Source: Aquamicrobium sp. LC103
GTDB taxonomy: Bacteria > Pseudomonadota > Alphaproteobacteria > Rhizobiales > Rhizobiaceae
Reading direction: 5' to 3'
Assembly: GCF_001014615.2 (NCBI RefSeq)
Contig: NZ_LBCQ02000001.1
Coordinates: forward strand, 620,001-684,000
DNA length: 64,000 bases
Shown here: positions 11,214 through 20,290 of the stretch, one piece after another
Position numbering within the stretch: the stretch's first letter is position 1
Layout of the letters: the number at the start of each line of letters is the position of its first letter
Notes under the pieces: generated by a model
What the model saw: the letters and a program-made list of their open reading frames with translations, nothing else
Told to the model about the DNA's origin: nothing
The model's database searches: none
Program-made: the position numbers and the translations under genes

Positions 11214-11518
11214 TCTTTCCTCCGGGATCTGTGCCGGCAGCCCGAAGCAGCCGGCGAAGCGGACGACCGCCGCCATTCGCGCGCATTATTAACATTCCGC
11301 GCCTCGCCACAACATAGACGATGGATTCGAGCGGCCGCGATGTCGCAGACGTTCGGCAGGCTTGGTCCAGTCGCCGCTAGCAGTGGTCGGAGGCGGCTGC
11401 TAAATGGCTGAATTTAAAAGTAAAATGCACGTGATCCATGGAGATTTCAATAGACGGTTAACCAAAACGACCGCACATTGGCGATGTGGAGGAGCAACCT
11501 CGACGAGGTATCTGACCC
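11214..11518. other. Divergent intergenic region, acs / usg
   Basis: No gene is seen in this ~305-base region. It must carry the promoters of acs (minus) and usg (plus). The half nearest usg is AT-rich and contains TTAACC at about 11458, another sequence resembling a CtrA half-site. No confident -35/-10 pair was picked. Confidence 0.4.
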
Positions 11519-11791
11519 ATGCGCGACGAAACCGAAATGGAACTGATGCTGCGCGGCTACGGCCTCACCACTGCCGAGATTCTTTACCGGCTGCCGGACC
11601 ACCCCGGCCTCCTGCAGACCTTCATCTGGCAGCATTACGACCTCGCTCCGAAATTTCCGGCGCTTTACGGTTTTCTCGACTTCTGGCAAGCGAAGCTGGA
11701 CGGCCCGCTGCATTCGGTGCGCTACACCCACAAGCGGCTGATCTCGCCCAGCGAATGGCGCAATGTCAGCGGCGAACTGGTGCTGCATTGA
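11519..11791 (+). CDS. usg: Usg family protein
   Basis: A 90-residue cytoplasmic protein matching the Usg family, named for a gene upstream of trp genes in some bacteria; its biochemical role is unknown. Characteristic stretches are MLRGYGLTTAEILYRLPDHP, FIWQHYDLAPKFP, FLDFWQ and VRYTHKRLISPSEWR. The start lies 7-8 bases after a GAGG. It is not near trp genes here and is followed by a convergent aldo/keto reductase. Confidence 0.9.
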   Translation: MRDETEMELMLRGYGLTTAEILYRLPDHPGLLQTFIWQHYDLAPKFPALYGFLDFWQAKLDGPLHSVRYTHKRLISPSEWRNVSGELVLH

Positions 11792-11872
11792 AGCGGTCAA
11801 GGAACGGCGGCGGCCAGGCGTTCCGCCGATCCTGAGTCGGGCTATTCGCGACGACGGTAGCGTTTCGGTCGA

Positions 11873-12907
11873 TCAAACCGCCGGTGGGTTGAGCCGGGCG
11901 AATCCTTCCTGCCGGCGATAGGGAAAGTAGGGGTATGGAGCGGTGGTCTCGCTCGCCGCATCGAGCCTCGCCACCTGGTCCGGCGTCAGCGACCAGCCGA
12001 CGGCACCAAGGTTCTGGCGCAACTGCTCCTCGTTGCGCGCGCCGATGATGACGGAGGAGACTGTCGGGCGCTGCAACAGCCAGTTGATGGCGATCTGCGG
12101 AACGGTCCTGCCGGTTTCCTCGGCAATGGCATCCAGCGCATCGACGACGCGGTAGAGGAGTTCGTCTTCGACCGGCGGGCCGAAGCTCGCCGTCTCGTGC
12201 AGCCTGCTCGTCCCTGGAAGCGGCTTGTCGCGCCGGATCCTGCCGGTGAGACGACCCCAGCCGAGCGGGCTCCACGCCAGCGCGCCTACACCCTGGTCGA
12301 GGCCGAGCGGCATCAGCTCCCATTCATAGTCGCGCCCTACGAGCGAATAGTAGACCTGATGCGCGACGTAACGCGGCCAGCCATGCCTGTCGGCCGCGGC
12401 CAGCGACTTCATGAGCTGCCAGCCGGAGAAGTTCGATACGCCGACATAGCGCAGCTTGCCGGCCCGGACGAGGTCGTCGAGCGTGGAAAGCACCTCCTCG
12501 ACGGGCGTGCCGGCGTCGAAGGCATGAAGCTGCAGGAGGTCGATATAGTCGGTGCCGAGGCGCCTCAACGCATCCTCCACCGCGCGGATCAGGCGAGGGC
12601 GCGACGAACCGGCGTCGTAAGGTCCATCTCCCATCGGCAGCGAGGTCTTGGTCGAGATCAGGATTTCGTCGCGGCGACCCTTGATCGCCTCGCCCAGAAC
12701 CTCCTCCGAGGCTCCAGCGGAATAGACGTCGGCCGTGTCGAAGAGGTTCACGCCGGCTTCCAGGCAGATGTCGACGAGGCGGCGGGCTTCCATCGCGTCG
12801 GTGTTGCCCCAATTGCCGAAGAGCGGGCCCGTGCCGCCGAATGTGCCCGCGCCGAAGCTGAGGGCGGGAACCTTCAGTCCGGATGCTCCGAGACGTCGAT
12901 ATTCCAT
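11873..12907 (-). CDS. Aldo/keto reductase
   Basis: A 344-residue NADPH-dependent (beta/alpha)8 oxidoreductase. The catalytic tetrad is visible: Asp and Tyr in FDTADVYSAGASEEVLG, Lys in ILISTKTS, and His in LLQLHAFDAG. The C-terminal cofactor-binding segment is SVIIGARNEEQLRQNL. The start MEYRRLGASGL at 12907 is preceded by TAGGAG. It belongs to the YajO/voltage-gated K-channel-beta-like branch; the physiological substrate is unknown. It is on the same strand as the MFS exporter upstream but 157 bases away. Confidence 0.93.
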   Translation of the reverse strand: MEYRRLGASGLKVPALSFGAGTFGGTGPLFGNWGNTDAMEARRLVDICLEAGVNLFDTADVYSAGASEEVLGEAIKGRRDEILISTKTSLPMGDGPYDAGSSRPRLIRAVEDALRRLGTDYIDLLQLHAFDAGTPVEEVLSTLDDLVRAGKLRYVGVSNFSGWQLMKSLAAADRHGWPRYVAHQVYYSLVGRDYEWELMPLGLDQGVGALAWSPLGWGRLTGRIRRDKPLPGTSRLHETASFGPPVEDELLYRVVDALDAIAEETGRTVPQIAINWLLQRPTVSSVIIGARNEEQLRQNLGAVGWSLTPDQVARLDAASETTAPYPYFPYRRQEGFARLNPPAV

Positions 12908-13064
12908 GGATAAATCTCCTAGAGTTTCGGTTCTGGTGTCTTGCGTGCTTCGAGGCTCGCTTCGCTCGCACCTCAGCATGAGGATGCGTCAGGGCCTGAC
13001 CGCTAGCGTTCCCATGTCGAGGCGGTTCGACCGAATGGTCGGGCTTTGAAGGCTGGACAAGGGC

Positions 13065-14264
13065 TCACTCGGCCGGATCGGGGCAGACCGCGGCCGGCGC
13101 AAGCCTCTCGCCGTCCCGTTTTTCGAGGCGCAGCGCGAGGAACGCAACGGCCAGGGCTGCCAGCGGCACGAGGCCGGCGATCCAGGTGACCGAGCCGAGA
13201 CCCGGTCCGTGGTCGATGACGAGACCGCCGAGCCCTGCACCTATGGCGTTGCCGAGATTGAAGGCTGCGATGTTGAAGCTCGATGCGAGCCCTTGGCCGG
13301 CGCCTTCGGCCTTCTGCAGCACCCACATCTGCAGCGGCGCGACGGTGGCGAAGGCGGCCGCGCCGAACAGGCCGATGGCCGCGACCGCCAGAACCTGATC
13401 GTGGATCGCGAAGGTCATGGCGAGCAGAACGGCGGAGAGCGCGACGAGGCTGCCGAGCATGGTCGGCACGAGGCGCCTGTCGGCGAGCTTTCCGCCGAGC
13501 AGATTGCCCACCACGAGCCCGCCGCCGAAGACCAGCAGGATCGGCGAGACGGCGGCGTCCGAAAAGCCGGTGATCCGCGTGAGGATCGGGGCGATGTAGG
13601 TGAAGGCGGCGAACACGCCGACCCAGCTCAGCACCGTGGTGAGCAGGCCGAGCAGGACGGGGCGACGAGAAAGCACGGCGAGCGCGCCGCCGGTGTCCGC
13701 CTCCTCGTCGGCGGCGGGCTCATCCCTCGGGACGAGCAGCGCGATCACCGCGAGCGCCGCGATGCCGATCAGCGTCACCGCCCAGAAGGTCGAACGCCAG
13801 CCGAACGCCTGGCCGAGCCAGGTGCCGAAAGGAACACCGAGAATGTTCGCGACCGTCAGGCCGGTGAACATGATCGCGATCGCCGATGCCTTCCTGTTGG
13901 GCGCGACGAGGCCGGTGGCGACGACGGAGCCGACGCCGAAGAAGGAGGCATGCGCGAAGGCGGTGAGCACGCGCGCCGCCATCAGCGTCCAGTAGTCCGG
14001 CGCCAGCGCGCAGGCGAGATTGCCGATCGTGAAGACGACCATCAGGCTCATGAGCAGGGTCTTGCGCGACCATTTTCCGGTGAATGCGCCGAGCAACGGC
14101 GCGCCGGCGACGACGCCGAGCGCGTAGCCGGATATCAGCAGGCCGGCCGACGAGATCGAGACGCCGAGATCGGCGCTGACCTCGAGCAGAAGGCCCATGA
14201 TGACGAATTCGGTGACGCCGATGCCGAAGGCGCCGGCGGTGAGGGCATAAAGGGCAAGGGGCAT
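13065..14264 (-). CDS. MFS transporter, DHA1 (AraJ/arabinose-efflux-like) family
   Basis: A 399-residue inner-membrane proton antiporter with 12 predicted helices. It has the DHA1 start (LYALTAGAFGIGVTEFVIMG), the motif-A-like loop LGAFTGKWSRKTLL between helices 2 and 3, and a central charged loop (DEPAADEEAD). The likely role is export of sugars or drugs, which the sequence does not resolve. The ATG at 14264 has ACGGAG upstream; longer in-frame starts would add a non-membrane leader. It is divergent from a LysR gene, which is probably its regulator. Confidence 0.9.
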   Translation of the reverse strand: MPLALYALTAGAFGIGVTEFVIMGLLLEVSADLGVSISSAGLLISGYALGVVAGAPLLGAFTGKWSRKTLLMSLMVVFTIGNLACALAPDYWTLMAARVLTAFAHASFFGVGSVVATGLVAPNRKASAIAIMFTGLTVANILGVPFGTWLGQAFGWRSTFWAVTLIGIAALAVIALLVPRDEPAADEEADTGGALAVLSRRPVLLGLLTTVLSWVGVFAAFTYIAPILTRITGFSDAAVSPILLVFGGGLVVGNLLGGKLADRRLVPTMLGSLVALSAVLLAMTFAIHDQVLAVAAIGLFGAAAFATVAPLQMWVLQKAEGAGQGLASSFNIAAFNLGNAIGAGLGGLVIDHGPGLGSVTWIAGLVPLAALAVAFLALRLEKRDGERLAPAAVCPDPAE

Positions 14265-14369
14265 GGGGCGCGCTCCGTGATAAAGGGAAGGCGCCGATGG
14301 ATGCGCCCGCGCCGAAGAAGATCGTGACGTTTCCGGCTGTGAACCAGCCTTGCCGAGGGCACATTTTCT

Positions 14370-14384
14370 GTGAAATAGATTCAC
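14370..14384. promoter_or_regulatory. Inverted repeat at the LysR gene start, candidate operator
   Basis: GTGAA-N5-TTCAC (14370-14384) is a perfect interrupted palindrome with the T-N11-A character of LysR-type sites. It ends two bases before the ATG of the LysR gene, in the 122-base divergent region shared with the MFS exporter. This fits autorepression, but the assignment is inferred. Confidence 0.5.
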
Positions 14385-14386
14385 GG

Positions 14387-15295
14387 ATGGCGAGACCCGA
14401 GATCAACCGTTCCGGCGAGATCGAAGTGTTCGTGCGCGTGGTGGAAGCTGGGAGCTTTTCCGCCGCCGCGCGCGAACTGCGCATGACGCCGTCCGCCGTC
14501 AGCAAGCTGATCGCGAGGCTGGAGACACGGCTAGGCGCCCGCCTGGTGAGCCGCTCGACGCGCAAGCTGCAGCTCACGCCGGAAGGCGCCGGCTTCTACG
14601 AAAGCGGCACGCGCATACTCGCCGACATGCTCGCGGCCGAGCGCGAGGCGGCGGCGGGAGCGGCGCCGCGCGGGCGGCTGCGTGTCAACAGCTACGTGCC
14701 GTTCGGCCAGCACAGGCTGATCCCGCTCCTGCCGCGCTTTCTCGAACGATATCCGGACGTGGCGGTGGACCTGGTGCTGACCGACAACGTCATCGACCTG
14801 ATGGAGGAACGCGCGGACGTTGCCATCCGCGCCGGTCCGCTCGGCGAATCGAGCCTGATCGCGCGCAAGCTCGGCCAAAGCCCGATGGTGCTGATCGCCG
14901 CTCCTTCCTATCTCGAAAGGCGCGGCGTGCCGCGCAGCCCGCGCGACCTTTCCTCGCACAATCTCATGGATTTCTGCTTCGTGCGGCGAATCGGCGGCTG
15001 GCCGTTCATCGACGAGGCGGGCGAGGCGATCATGATCAATCCGGCAGGCAACACGCTGGTCAGCGACGGCGAGGCCATGCGGCGGATGGCGATTGAGGGG
15101 GCGGGCATCGCCCGCCTTGCGCGCTGGCATGTCGGTCCCGACATCGAGGCGGGGCGGCTGACGCCTCTGCTGGGATCATTCAATCCCGGCGATCAGGAAG
15201 TCACCCATGCCGTCTATGTCGGCCAGGGCAAGCACCTGCCGGCGCGGGTGCGGGCGTTCCTGGATTTTCTAGTGGAACATGCAAGATTGTATTGA
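14387..15295 (+). CDS. LysR-family transcriptional regulator
   Basis: A 302-residue DNA-binding regulator. The N-terminal winged helix-turn-helix is clear (VRVVEAGSFSAAARELRMTP, SAVSKLIARLETRLGARL), followed by the two-lobed effector domain (PLLPRFLERYPDVAVDLVLT). The ATG at 14387 has no good Shine-Dalgarno; a candidate operator overlaps that position. An upstream in-frame start at 14297 would add 30 atypical residues and is rejected. It is divergent from the MFS exporter, which it probably controls; the inducer is unknown. Confidence 0.92.
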   Translation: MARPEINRSGEIEVFVRVVEAGSFSAAARELRMTPSAVSKLIARLETRLGARLVSRSTRKLQLTPEGAGFYESGTRILADMLAAEREAAAGAAPRGRLRVNSYVPFGQHRLIPLLPRFLERYPDVAVDLVLTDNVIDLMEERADVAIRAGPLGESSLIARKLGQSPMVLIAAPSYLERRGVPRSPRDLSSHNLMDFCFVRRIGGWPFIDEAGEAIMINPAGNTLVSDGEAMRRMAIEGAGIARLARWHVGPDIEAGRLTPLLGSFNPGDQEVTHAVYVGQGKHLPARVRAFLDFLVEHARLY

Positions 15296-15300
15296 GTCGT

Positions 15301-15711
15301 TCAGGCCGGCGCGTCGGACCATGGATTAAGCACGGCAACGCCGGTGCCATCGAAATCGGCGATATTTCGGGTGACGACCGTCAGGCCATGGACAATCGCA
15401 GTTGCCGCTATCAGCGCATCGGCTTCGCCGCGCCTATGGCGAGCGGAAAGCCTACCCCATTCGAGGGCGACATCCTCCGTTATCGGCAATATCCGATCGC
15501 CATTCTCCTGTCTGAGCGTTTGCAACCATTTCTCAAGCTCGCGTGCCTTAGCCGGCTTACTGGCACGCACCATTTCAATGCCGCGTTCGATCTCGCCCAA
15601 TGTGATCACGCTTAGGTATACTGAGCCGGAATCTACCGACGACAACCATGCCACCGGTTCCGGAACGCCTTTGTGGGCATCCGAGAACGTGTTGGTATCG
15701 ATGAGATACAT
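15301..15711 (-). CDS. PIN-domain toxin (VapC-like)
   Basis: A 136-residue PIN-domain ribonuclease of the VapC/FitB type. The four acidic positions of the Mg2+ site are present: Asp in MYLIDTNTFSD, Glu in ITLGEIERGI, Asp in GEADALIAATAI, and Asp in TRNIADFDGTG. The ATG at 15711 overlaps the stop of the upstream gene by one base (TGATG), so the two are translationally coupled and the upstream gene is presumably the antitoxin. VapC toxins cleave tRNA or rRNA when freed from the antitoxin; the target here is unknown. It converges with the LysR gene. Confidence 0.9.
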   Translation of the reverse strand: MYLIDTNTFSDAHKGVPEPVAWLSSVDSGSVYLSVITLGEIERGIEMVRASKPAKARELEKWLQTLRQENGDRILPITEDVALEWGRLSARHRRGEADALIAATAIVHGLTVVTRNIADFDGTGVAVLNPWSDAPA

Positions 15712-16046
15712 CAGAAATCGATAGGTGGCCGGCTGGATGCCTTGCTCCGCCGGTTGACTGCCTCGTACATTTCCTCCGGCCAATCGGGTCCGGAAAGTAT
15801 ATGGCTGATCAGCGTCGGCCTGTTTTCAGCGACGCTTGCGGTGCCCACGCCACGCTTGACGCTGTCGATCGCCTTCAGGGCTTCCGACTTCGAAGTGTAT
15901 CCCCCAGACCTGAAGACGACCTCGCCGTTCGGTGACACATAGCGAAAGCGGATATGGCCGTTCCTGTCCCGGAGCAATTCGAAACGCGCTCTGCCCAGCT
16001 CTCGTTCGTTCGATCCGGCCGTTTCAGATGCAGCTTTTCCTTGCAT
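15711..16046 (-). CDS. DUF1508 (YegP-like) domain protein, putative antitoxin for the adjacent PIN toxin
   Basis: A 111-residue protein. Residues ~20-66 (RFELLRDRNGHIRFRYVSPN then GYTSKSEALKAIDSVKRG) match the DUF1508/YegP fold. The last ~40 residues (LISHILSGPDWPEEMYEAVN, then a basic stretch and RPPIDF) look like the extended, toxin-wrapping tail of VapB/Phd antitoxins. No ribbon-helix-helix, AbrB or Phd DNA-binding domain is visible. The ATG at 16046 has AGGAG nine bases upstream and is preferred over an in-frame start at 16109. One-base overlap with the PIN gene supports an operon. The antitoxin role is inferred from position and tail. Confidence 0.72.
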   Translation of the reverse strand: MQGKAASETAGSNERELGRARFELLRDRNGHIRFRYVSPNGEVVFRSGGYTSKSEALKAIDSVKRGVGTASVAENRPTLISHILSGPDWPEEMYEAVNRRSKASSRPPIDF

Positions 16047-16118
16047 TCGAAGTGCTCCTGCTTGAAGTCTGCACATCATACCAAGTGTTTTGCCCTGACA
16101 CCACGGCACATTCCACGC

Positions 16119-16778
16119 TCAGCGCGTTCCAAAAATCGCCGAGCCGACCCGCACGCTCGTCGCGCCGAACCGGATCGCGGTCTCGTAGTCGCCGGACATG
16201 CCCATCGAAAGCTTCTCGACGCCGGCCTCGCGGGCGATCTTTTCGAGCAGGGCGAAGTGCGGTCCCGGATTCTCGTCGAAGGGCGGGATGCACATCAGCC
16301 CCTCGATCGCGAGGCCGTGCACGTCGCGACAGCGCGCGACGAAGGCGACCGCCTCGCGCGGATCGATGCCGGCCTTCTGCTCCTCGAGACCGGTATTGAC
16401 CTGGACGTAGAGCCGCGGCGCCTTTTCCTGCCTGGCGATCTCCTTGGCGATTTCGGCGGCGATCTTTTCGCGGTCGACGGTCTCGATCACGTCGAAGAGC
16501 GCGACGGCTTCCTTCGCCTTGTTGGATTGCAGGGGACCGATCAGATGCAGTTCGATGTCGGGAAATTCGGCCCTGAGCGCCGGCCACTTGCCTTGTGCCT
16601 CCTGGACGCGATTCTCGCCGAAGACGCGCTGGCCCGCCCCGATGACCGGCCGGATCGCGTCGGCGTCGAAGGTCTTCGAGACGGCGACGAGCGTGACAGT
16701 GCCTGCCGCGCGCGCCGCGACCTCCGCCTTCGAAATGTTGGACTTTACCGATTCCAGGCGCGAAACCGCGTCTTCCAT
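16119..16778 (-). CDS. yggS: PLP homeostasis protein, YggS/PROSC family
   Basis: A 219-residue alanine-racemase-like TIM-barrel protein that binds pyridoxal 5'-phosphate and buffers its cellular level. The PLP lysine is in LVAVSKTFDADAI (about residue 36). Other family blocks are FGENRVQEAQGKWPAL, LHLIGPLQSNKAKEAV, VNTGLEEQKAGI and LSMGMSGDYETAIRFGATSV. The start MEDAVSRLE is preceded by AGGAATGAG. It is divergent from leuS, a recurring arrangement in rhizobia. Confidence 0.95.
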   Translation of the reverse strand: MEDAVSRLESVKSNISKAEVAARAAGTVTLVAVSKTFDADAIRPVIGAGQRVFGENRVQEAQGKWPALRAEFPDIELHLIGPLQSNKAKEAVALFDVIETVDREKIAAEIAKEIARQEKAPRLYVQVNTGLEEQKAGIDPREAVAFVARCRDVHGLAIEGLMCIPPFDENPGPHFALLEKIAREAGVEKLSMGMSGDYETAIRFGATSVRVGSAIFGTR

Positions 16779-16917
16779 GTCTCATTCCTGCTGTTTTTGG
16801 CCTCTGCCATGCCCATATGGTTGACGCTTCCGGGAAAGCATGGTGAAGGCAGGGTCATCTTTGAACTGACAGCTCGCCTGCGGCAGCTTCCGATGTCTTT
16901 TAGGTGAAAAACCGGTC

Positions 16918-19560
16918 ATGGCAACCGAACGATACAATCCGCGCGCTTCCGAATCCAAATGGCAGAAGGCCTGGGAGGAAGCGAAGATCTTCGAGACGAA
17001 GAACGACGACCCGCGCGAGAAATACTACATGCTGGAGATGTTCCCCTATCCGTCGGGGCGCATCCATATGGGCCACGTTCGCAACTACACGCTCGGCGAC
17101 GTCATCGCCCGCTACAAGCGTGCGAAGGGTTACAACGTCCTGCATCCGATCGGTTGGGATGCGTTCGGCCTGCCGGCCGAAAACGCCGCGCGCGAGCGAG
17201 GCGTTGATCCGCGCGAGTGGACCTACGCGAACATCGAGACGATGAAGGCGCAGCTCAGGACGATAGGGTTGTCCTGGGACTGGGCGCGCGAGTTCGCCAC
17301 CTGCGATCCCGCCTACTACAGGCACCAGCAGAGGATATTCCTGGATTTCTGGCGGGCCGGGCTGGTCGAACGCAAATCGGCCAAGGTCAATTGGGACCCG
17401 GTCGACATGACCGTGCTCGCCAACGAGCAGGTGATCGACGGGCGCGGCTGGCGCTCCGGCGCGCCGGTCGAACTGCGCGATCTCACCCAATGGTTCTTCA
17501 AGATCACATCGATGAGCCAGGAGCTGCTGGACAGCCTCGACACGCTGGACAAATGGCCGGAGAAGGTCCGCGTCATGCAGGCGAACTGGATCGGCCGGTC
17601 GGAGGGCCTGCAGATCCGCTGGCCGCTGGACGAGGGCACGACGCCTTCCGGCGAGAGCGAGCTCGAGATCTACACGACCCGGCCGGACACGATCTTCGGC
17701 GCGTCCTTCATGGCGATCGCCCCCGACCATCCGCTGGCGAAGAAGGCAGCGGAGGGCAATTCCGAACTGGCGGCCTTCATCGAGGACGTCCGCCGGCGCG
17801 GCACCTCGGCGGCGGAGTTGGAGACGGGCGAGAAGGTGGGCTTCGATACCGGCATTCGTGCCGTGCATCCGTTCGATGCGAACTGGACGCTGCCGGTCTA
17901 TGTCGCGAACTTCGTGCTGATGGATTACGGCACCGGCGCCATCTTCGGCTGCCCGTCGGGCGACCAGCGCGACCTGGATTTCGCCAACAAATACGGCCTG
18001 CCGGTCGTGCCTGTGGTGATGCCGGAAGGAGCCGACGCGGCGACCTTCCAGATCACCGAGGAGGCCTATACGGACGACGGCGTGATGATCAATTCGCGCT
18101 TCCTCGACAGCATGAAGCCGAAGCAGGCGTTCGACGAGGTGGCCACGAGGCTGTCCGGCGTCACGACAAACGGTGGCCCGATGGCCGAGCGCAAGGTGCA
18201 GTTCCGCCTGCGCGACTGGCTGATCTCGCGCCAGCGCTATTGGGGCTGCCCGATCCCGGTCATTCATTGCGACGATTGCGGCGCGGTTCCGGTTCCGGAG
18301 AAGGACCTGCCGGTCGAACTGCCGGCCGACGTCACCTTCGACAAGCCCGGCAATCCGCTCGACCATCACCCCACCTGGAAGCGCGTCTCCTGCCCGAGCT
18401 GCGGCAAGGCGGCCAGGCGCGACACCGACACGATGGACACGTTCGTCGATTCGTCCTGGTATTTCGCCCGTTTCACCGATCCGTGGAACGAGACGAGCCC
18501 GACGACACTGAAATATGTCGACGGGCCGACGGGCTGGATGCCGGTCAATCAGTATATCGGCGGCATCGAGCACGCGATCCTGCATCTGCTCTATTCGCGC
18601 TTCTTCATCCGGGCGATGCGCATCACCGGCCATCTGAACGCCGTCGACGAACCGTTCGAAGGCATGTTCACGCAGGGCATGGTGGTGCACGAGACCTACC
18701 GGCTCGGCAGCGGCCAGAACGGTTCCTGGATCACGCCCGCCGAGGTGCGGATCGAGGAGAGTGACGGCAAGCGCCGCGCTTTCCTGATCGGTACCGGCGA
18801 GGAGGTCGAGATCGGCTCCATCGAGAAGATGTCGAAGTCGAAGAAGAACGTGGTCGACCCCGACGACATCATCGCGAGCTACGGCGCGGATACCGCGCGC
18901 TGGTTCATGCTGTCGGATTCTCCGCCCGAGCGCGACGTGATCTGGACCGAGGCCGGCGTGGAAGGCGCGCACCGCTTCATGCAGCGCGTCTGGCGGCTGG
19001 TCTCGGAGGCCGCGCCCGTGCTTGCCGGCGTTGCTCCTGCCTCGAGCCGCGAGGGCGAGGGGGCCGGGATATCCAAGATCACCCACAAGACGTTGAAGGC
19101 CGTCGGCGAGGACATCGAGCGGCTCGGCTTCAACAAGGCCGTCGCCCGCCTCTACGAGCTCGTCAACGCGCTTTCGCCGCAAATAGCCGCGCTTGCCGCG
19201 GGCAAGGAGGCGGCGGCGAAGCCGGCCGCGCGCGAGGCGGTCGAAAGCCTTTTGGCGATGATCGCGCCGATGATGCCGCATCTGGCCGAGGAGTGCTGGA
19301 CGGTGATCGGCGGCAAGGGCCTGGTCGCGAATCAGCCCTGGCCGAAATTCGATCCCGCGCTGGTGGTGGACGATGAAGTCACGCTTCCCGTGCAGATCAA
19401 CGGCAAGAAACGGGGCGATTTGACAATCGCCCGAAACGCGGATCAATCTGCGGTCGAAAAGGCGGCGCTCGAGCTCGATTTCGTTCAGAAGGCGCTCGAC
19501 GGGAAACCGCCGCGCAAGGTGATCATCGTGCCGCAGAGAATCGTCAATGTCGTTGCCTGA
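16918..19560 (+). CDS. leuS: Leucyl-tRNA synthetase
   Basis: This class I synthetase charges tRNA-Leu. The 880-residue length is normal for the bacterial enzyme. The HIGH equivalent is HMGH at about residue 51 ([19 protein letters not shown]), the CP1 editing domain lies around residues 220-420 ([20 protein letters not shown]), and the KMSKS loop is at about residue 637 ([15 protein letters not shown]). The C-terminal segment ([16 protein letters not shown]) is the usual anticodon and C-terminal domain. It overlaps lptE by 14 bases, so the two are co-transcribed. Confidence 0.98.
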   Translation: MATERYNPRASESKWQKAWEEAKIFETKNDDPREKYYMLEMFPYPSGRIHMGHVRNYTLGDVIARYKRAKGYNVLHPIGWDAFGLPAENAARERGVDPREWTYANIETMKAQLRTIGLSWDWAREFATCDPAYYRHQQRIFLDFWRAGLVERKSAKVNWDPVDMTVLANEQVIDGRGWRSGAPVELRDLTQWFFKITSMSQELLDSLDTLDKWPEKVRVMQANWIGRSEGLQIRWPLDEGTTPSGESELEIYTTRPDTIFGASFMAIAPDHPLAKKAAEGNSELAAFIEDVRRRGTSAAELETGEKVGFDTGIRAVHPFDANWTLPVYVANFVLMDYGTGAIFGCPSGDQRDLDFANKYGLPVVPVVMPEGADAATFQITEEAYTDDGVMINSRFLDSMKPKQAFDEVATRLSGVTTNGGPMAERKVQFRLRDWLISRQRYWGCPIPVIHCDDCGAVPVPEKDLPVELPADVTFDKPGNPLDHHPTWKRVSCPSCGKAARRDTDTMDTFVDSSWYFARFTDPWNETSPTTLKYVDGPTGWMPVNQYIGGIEHAILHLLYSRFFIRAMRITGHLNAVDEPFEGMFTQGMVVHETYRLGSGQNGSWITPAEVRIEESDGKRRAFLIGTGEEVEIGSIEKMSKSKKNVVDPDDIIASYGADTARWFMLSDSPPERDVIWTEAGVEGAHRFMQRVWRLVSEAAPVLAGVAPASSREGEGAGISKITHKTLKAVGEDIERLGFNKAVARLYELVNALSPQIAALAAGKEAAAKPAAREAVESLLAMIAPMMPHLAEECWTVIGGKGLVANQPWPKFDPALVVDDEVTLPVQINGKKRGDLTIARNADQSAVEKAALELDFVQKALDGKPPRKVIIVPQRIVNVVA

Positions 19561-20191
19561 TCATAGACGCCGGGTGCGCAAGGCTCTCCTGGCCGGTGCG
19601 GCGTTGGGACTTGTCGCGCTCGCCGGCTGCACGGTGCGGCCGCTTTATGGCGACGTGACCTCGGCCACCGCGCCGGGCGGAGCGACGAGCGCGGCGCTCG
19701 CCTCCGTGGCCATCAATCCGGTGAACGATCGTGTGGGCCAGGAGGTCAGGAACCAGCTGATCTTCCTGCTCAATGGCGGTGCCGGCCAAAGCGCAAGCCC
19801 CGTACATACCGTCGATCTCCGCGTCACCTCCCGCAGGACCAGCGCGGCCAGGGTGCAGCCGACGACTCAGGATCTCGAGCCGACCGCCGCCGTCGTGACG
19901 GTGCGCGCGGGTTACACGATCACCGAGCGCGCGACCGGACGGCGCATCGCCGCCGGCACGCGCCAGGTCGTCTCGCCTTATGACATCCCGCGGCAGGAAT
20001 TCGCCGCGGTCAGGGCTGAACGCGATGCGGAGAACCGCGCCGCGCGGGAACTCGCCGAACTGCTTCGGCTGGTGATCGCTCAGGAGCTGGTGAAACCGTC
20101 CTCGAACGCGATTCCCGCCATCGTCTCCTCGCCCGACGAGCTAGAAGGGATCTCCAATGTCCGCACGCCAGGCCAACTAGAGGTTCGCTAG
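19547..20191 (+). CDS. lptE: LPS-assembly lipoprotein LptE
   Basis: A 214-residue outer-membrane lipoprotein that plugs LptD during lipopolysaccharide export. It has a signal peptide with lipobox LALAGC-type ([13 protein letters not shown]), then the LptE fold ([54 protein letters not shown]). The start overlaps the leuS end. In many alphaproteobacteria holA follows directly; here the next gene is an acyltransferase. The low-complexity C-terminus is typical of rhizobial LptE. Confidence 0.88.
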   Translation: MSLPDHRRRVRKALLAGAALGLVALAGCTVRPLYGDVTSATAPGGATSAALASVAINPVNDRVGQEVRNQLIFLLNGGAGQSASPVHTVDLRVTSRRTSAARVQPTTQDLEPTAAVVTVRAGYTITERATGRRIAAGTRQVVSPYDIPRQEFAAVRAERDAENRAARELAELLRLVIAQELVKPSSNAIPAIVSSPDELEGISNVRTPGQLEVR

Positions 20192-20220
20192 CGCCGGCGC
20201 CGGAACCTTTGGGTTGCATT

Positions 20221-20232
20221 CCAGTTAACTGG
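20221..20232. repeat. Perfect 12-base palindrome upstream of the acyltransferase
   Basis: CCAGTTAACTGG is self-complementary over all 12 bases and lies about 60 bases before the acyltransferase ATG. It could be an operator for that gene, but there is no further evidence. Confidence 0.3.
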
Positions 20233-20290
20233 CGATGTCACAAGGTCGTCACTCTTGTGGGCCAGACATCGCCGGAAGGAAGGGGATGAG

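Noticed and set aside
16900-19446. 848-codon open frame antisense to leuS
   Set aside because: Fully covered by a complete leucyl-tRNA synthetase; no recognisable domain.
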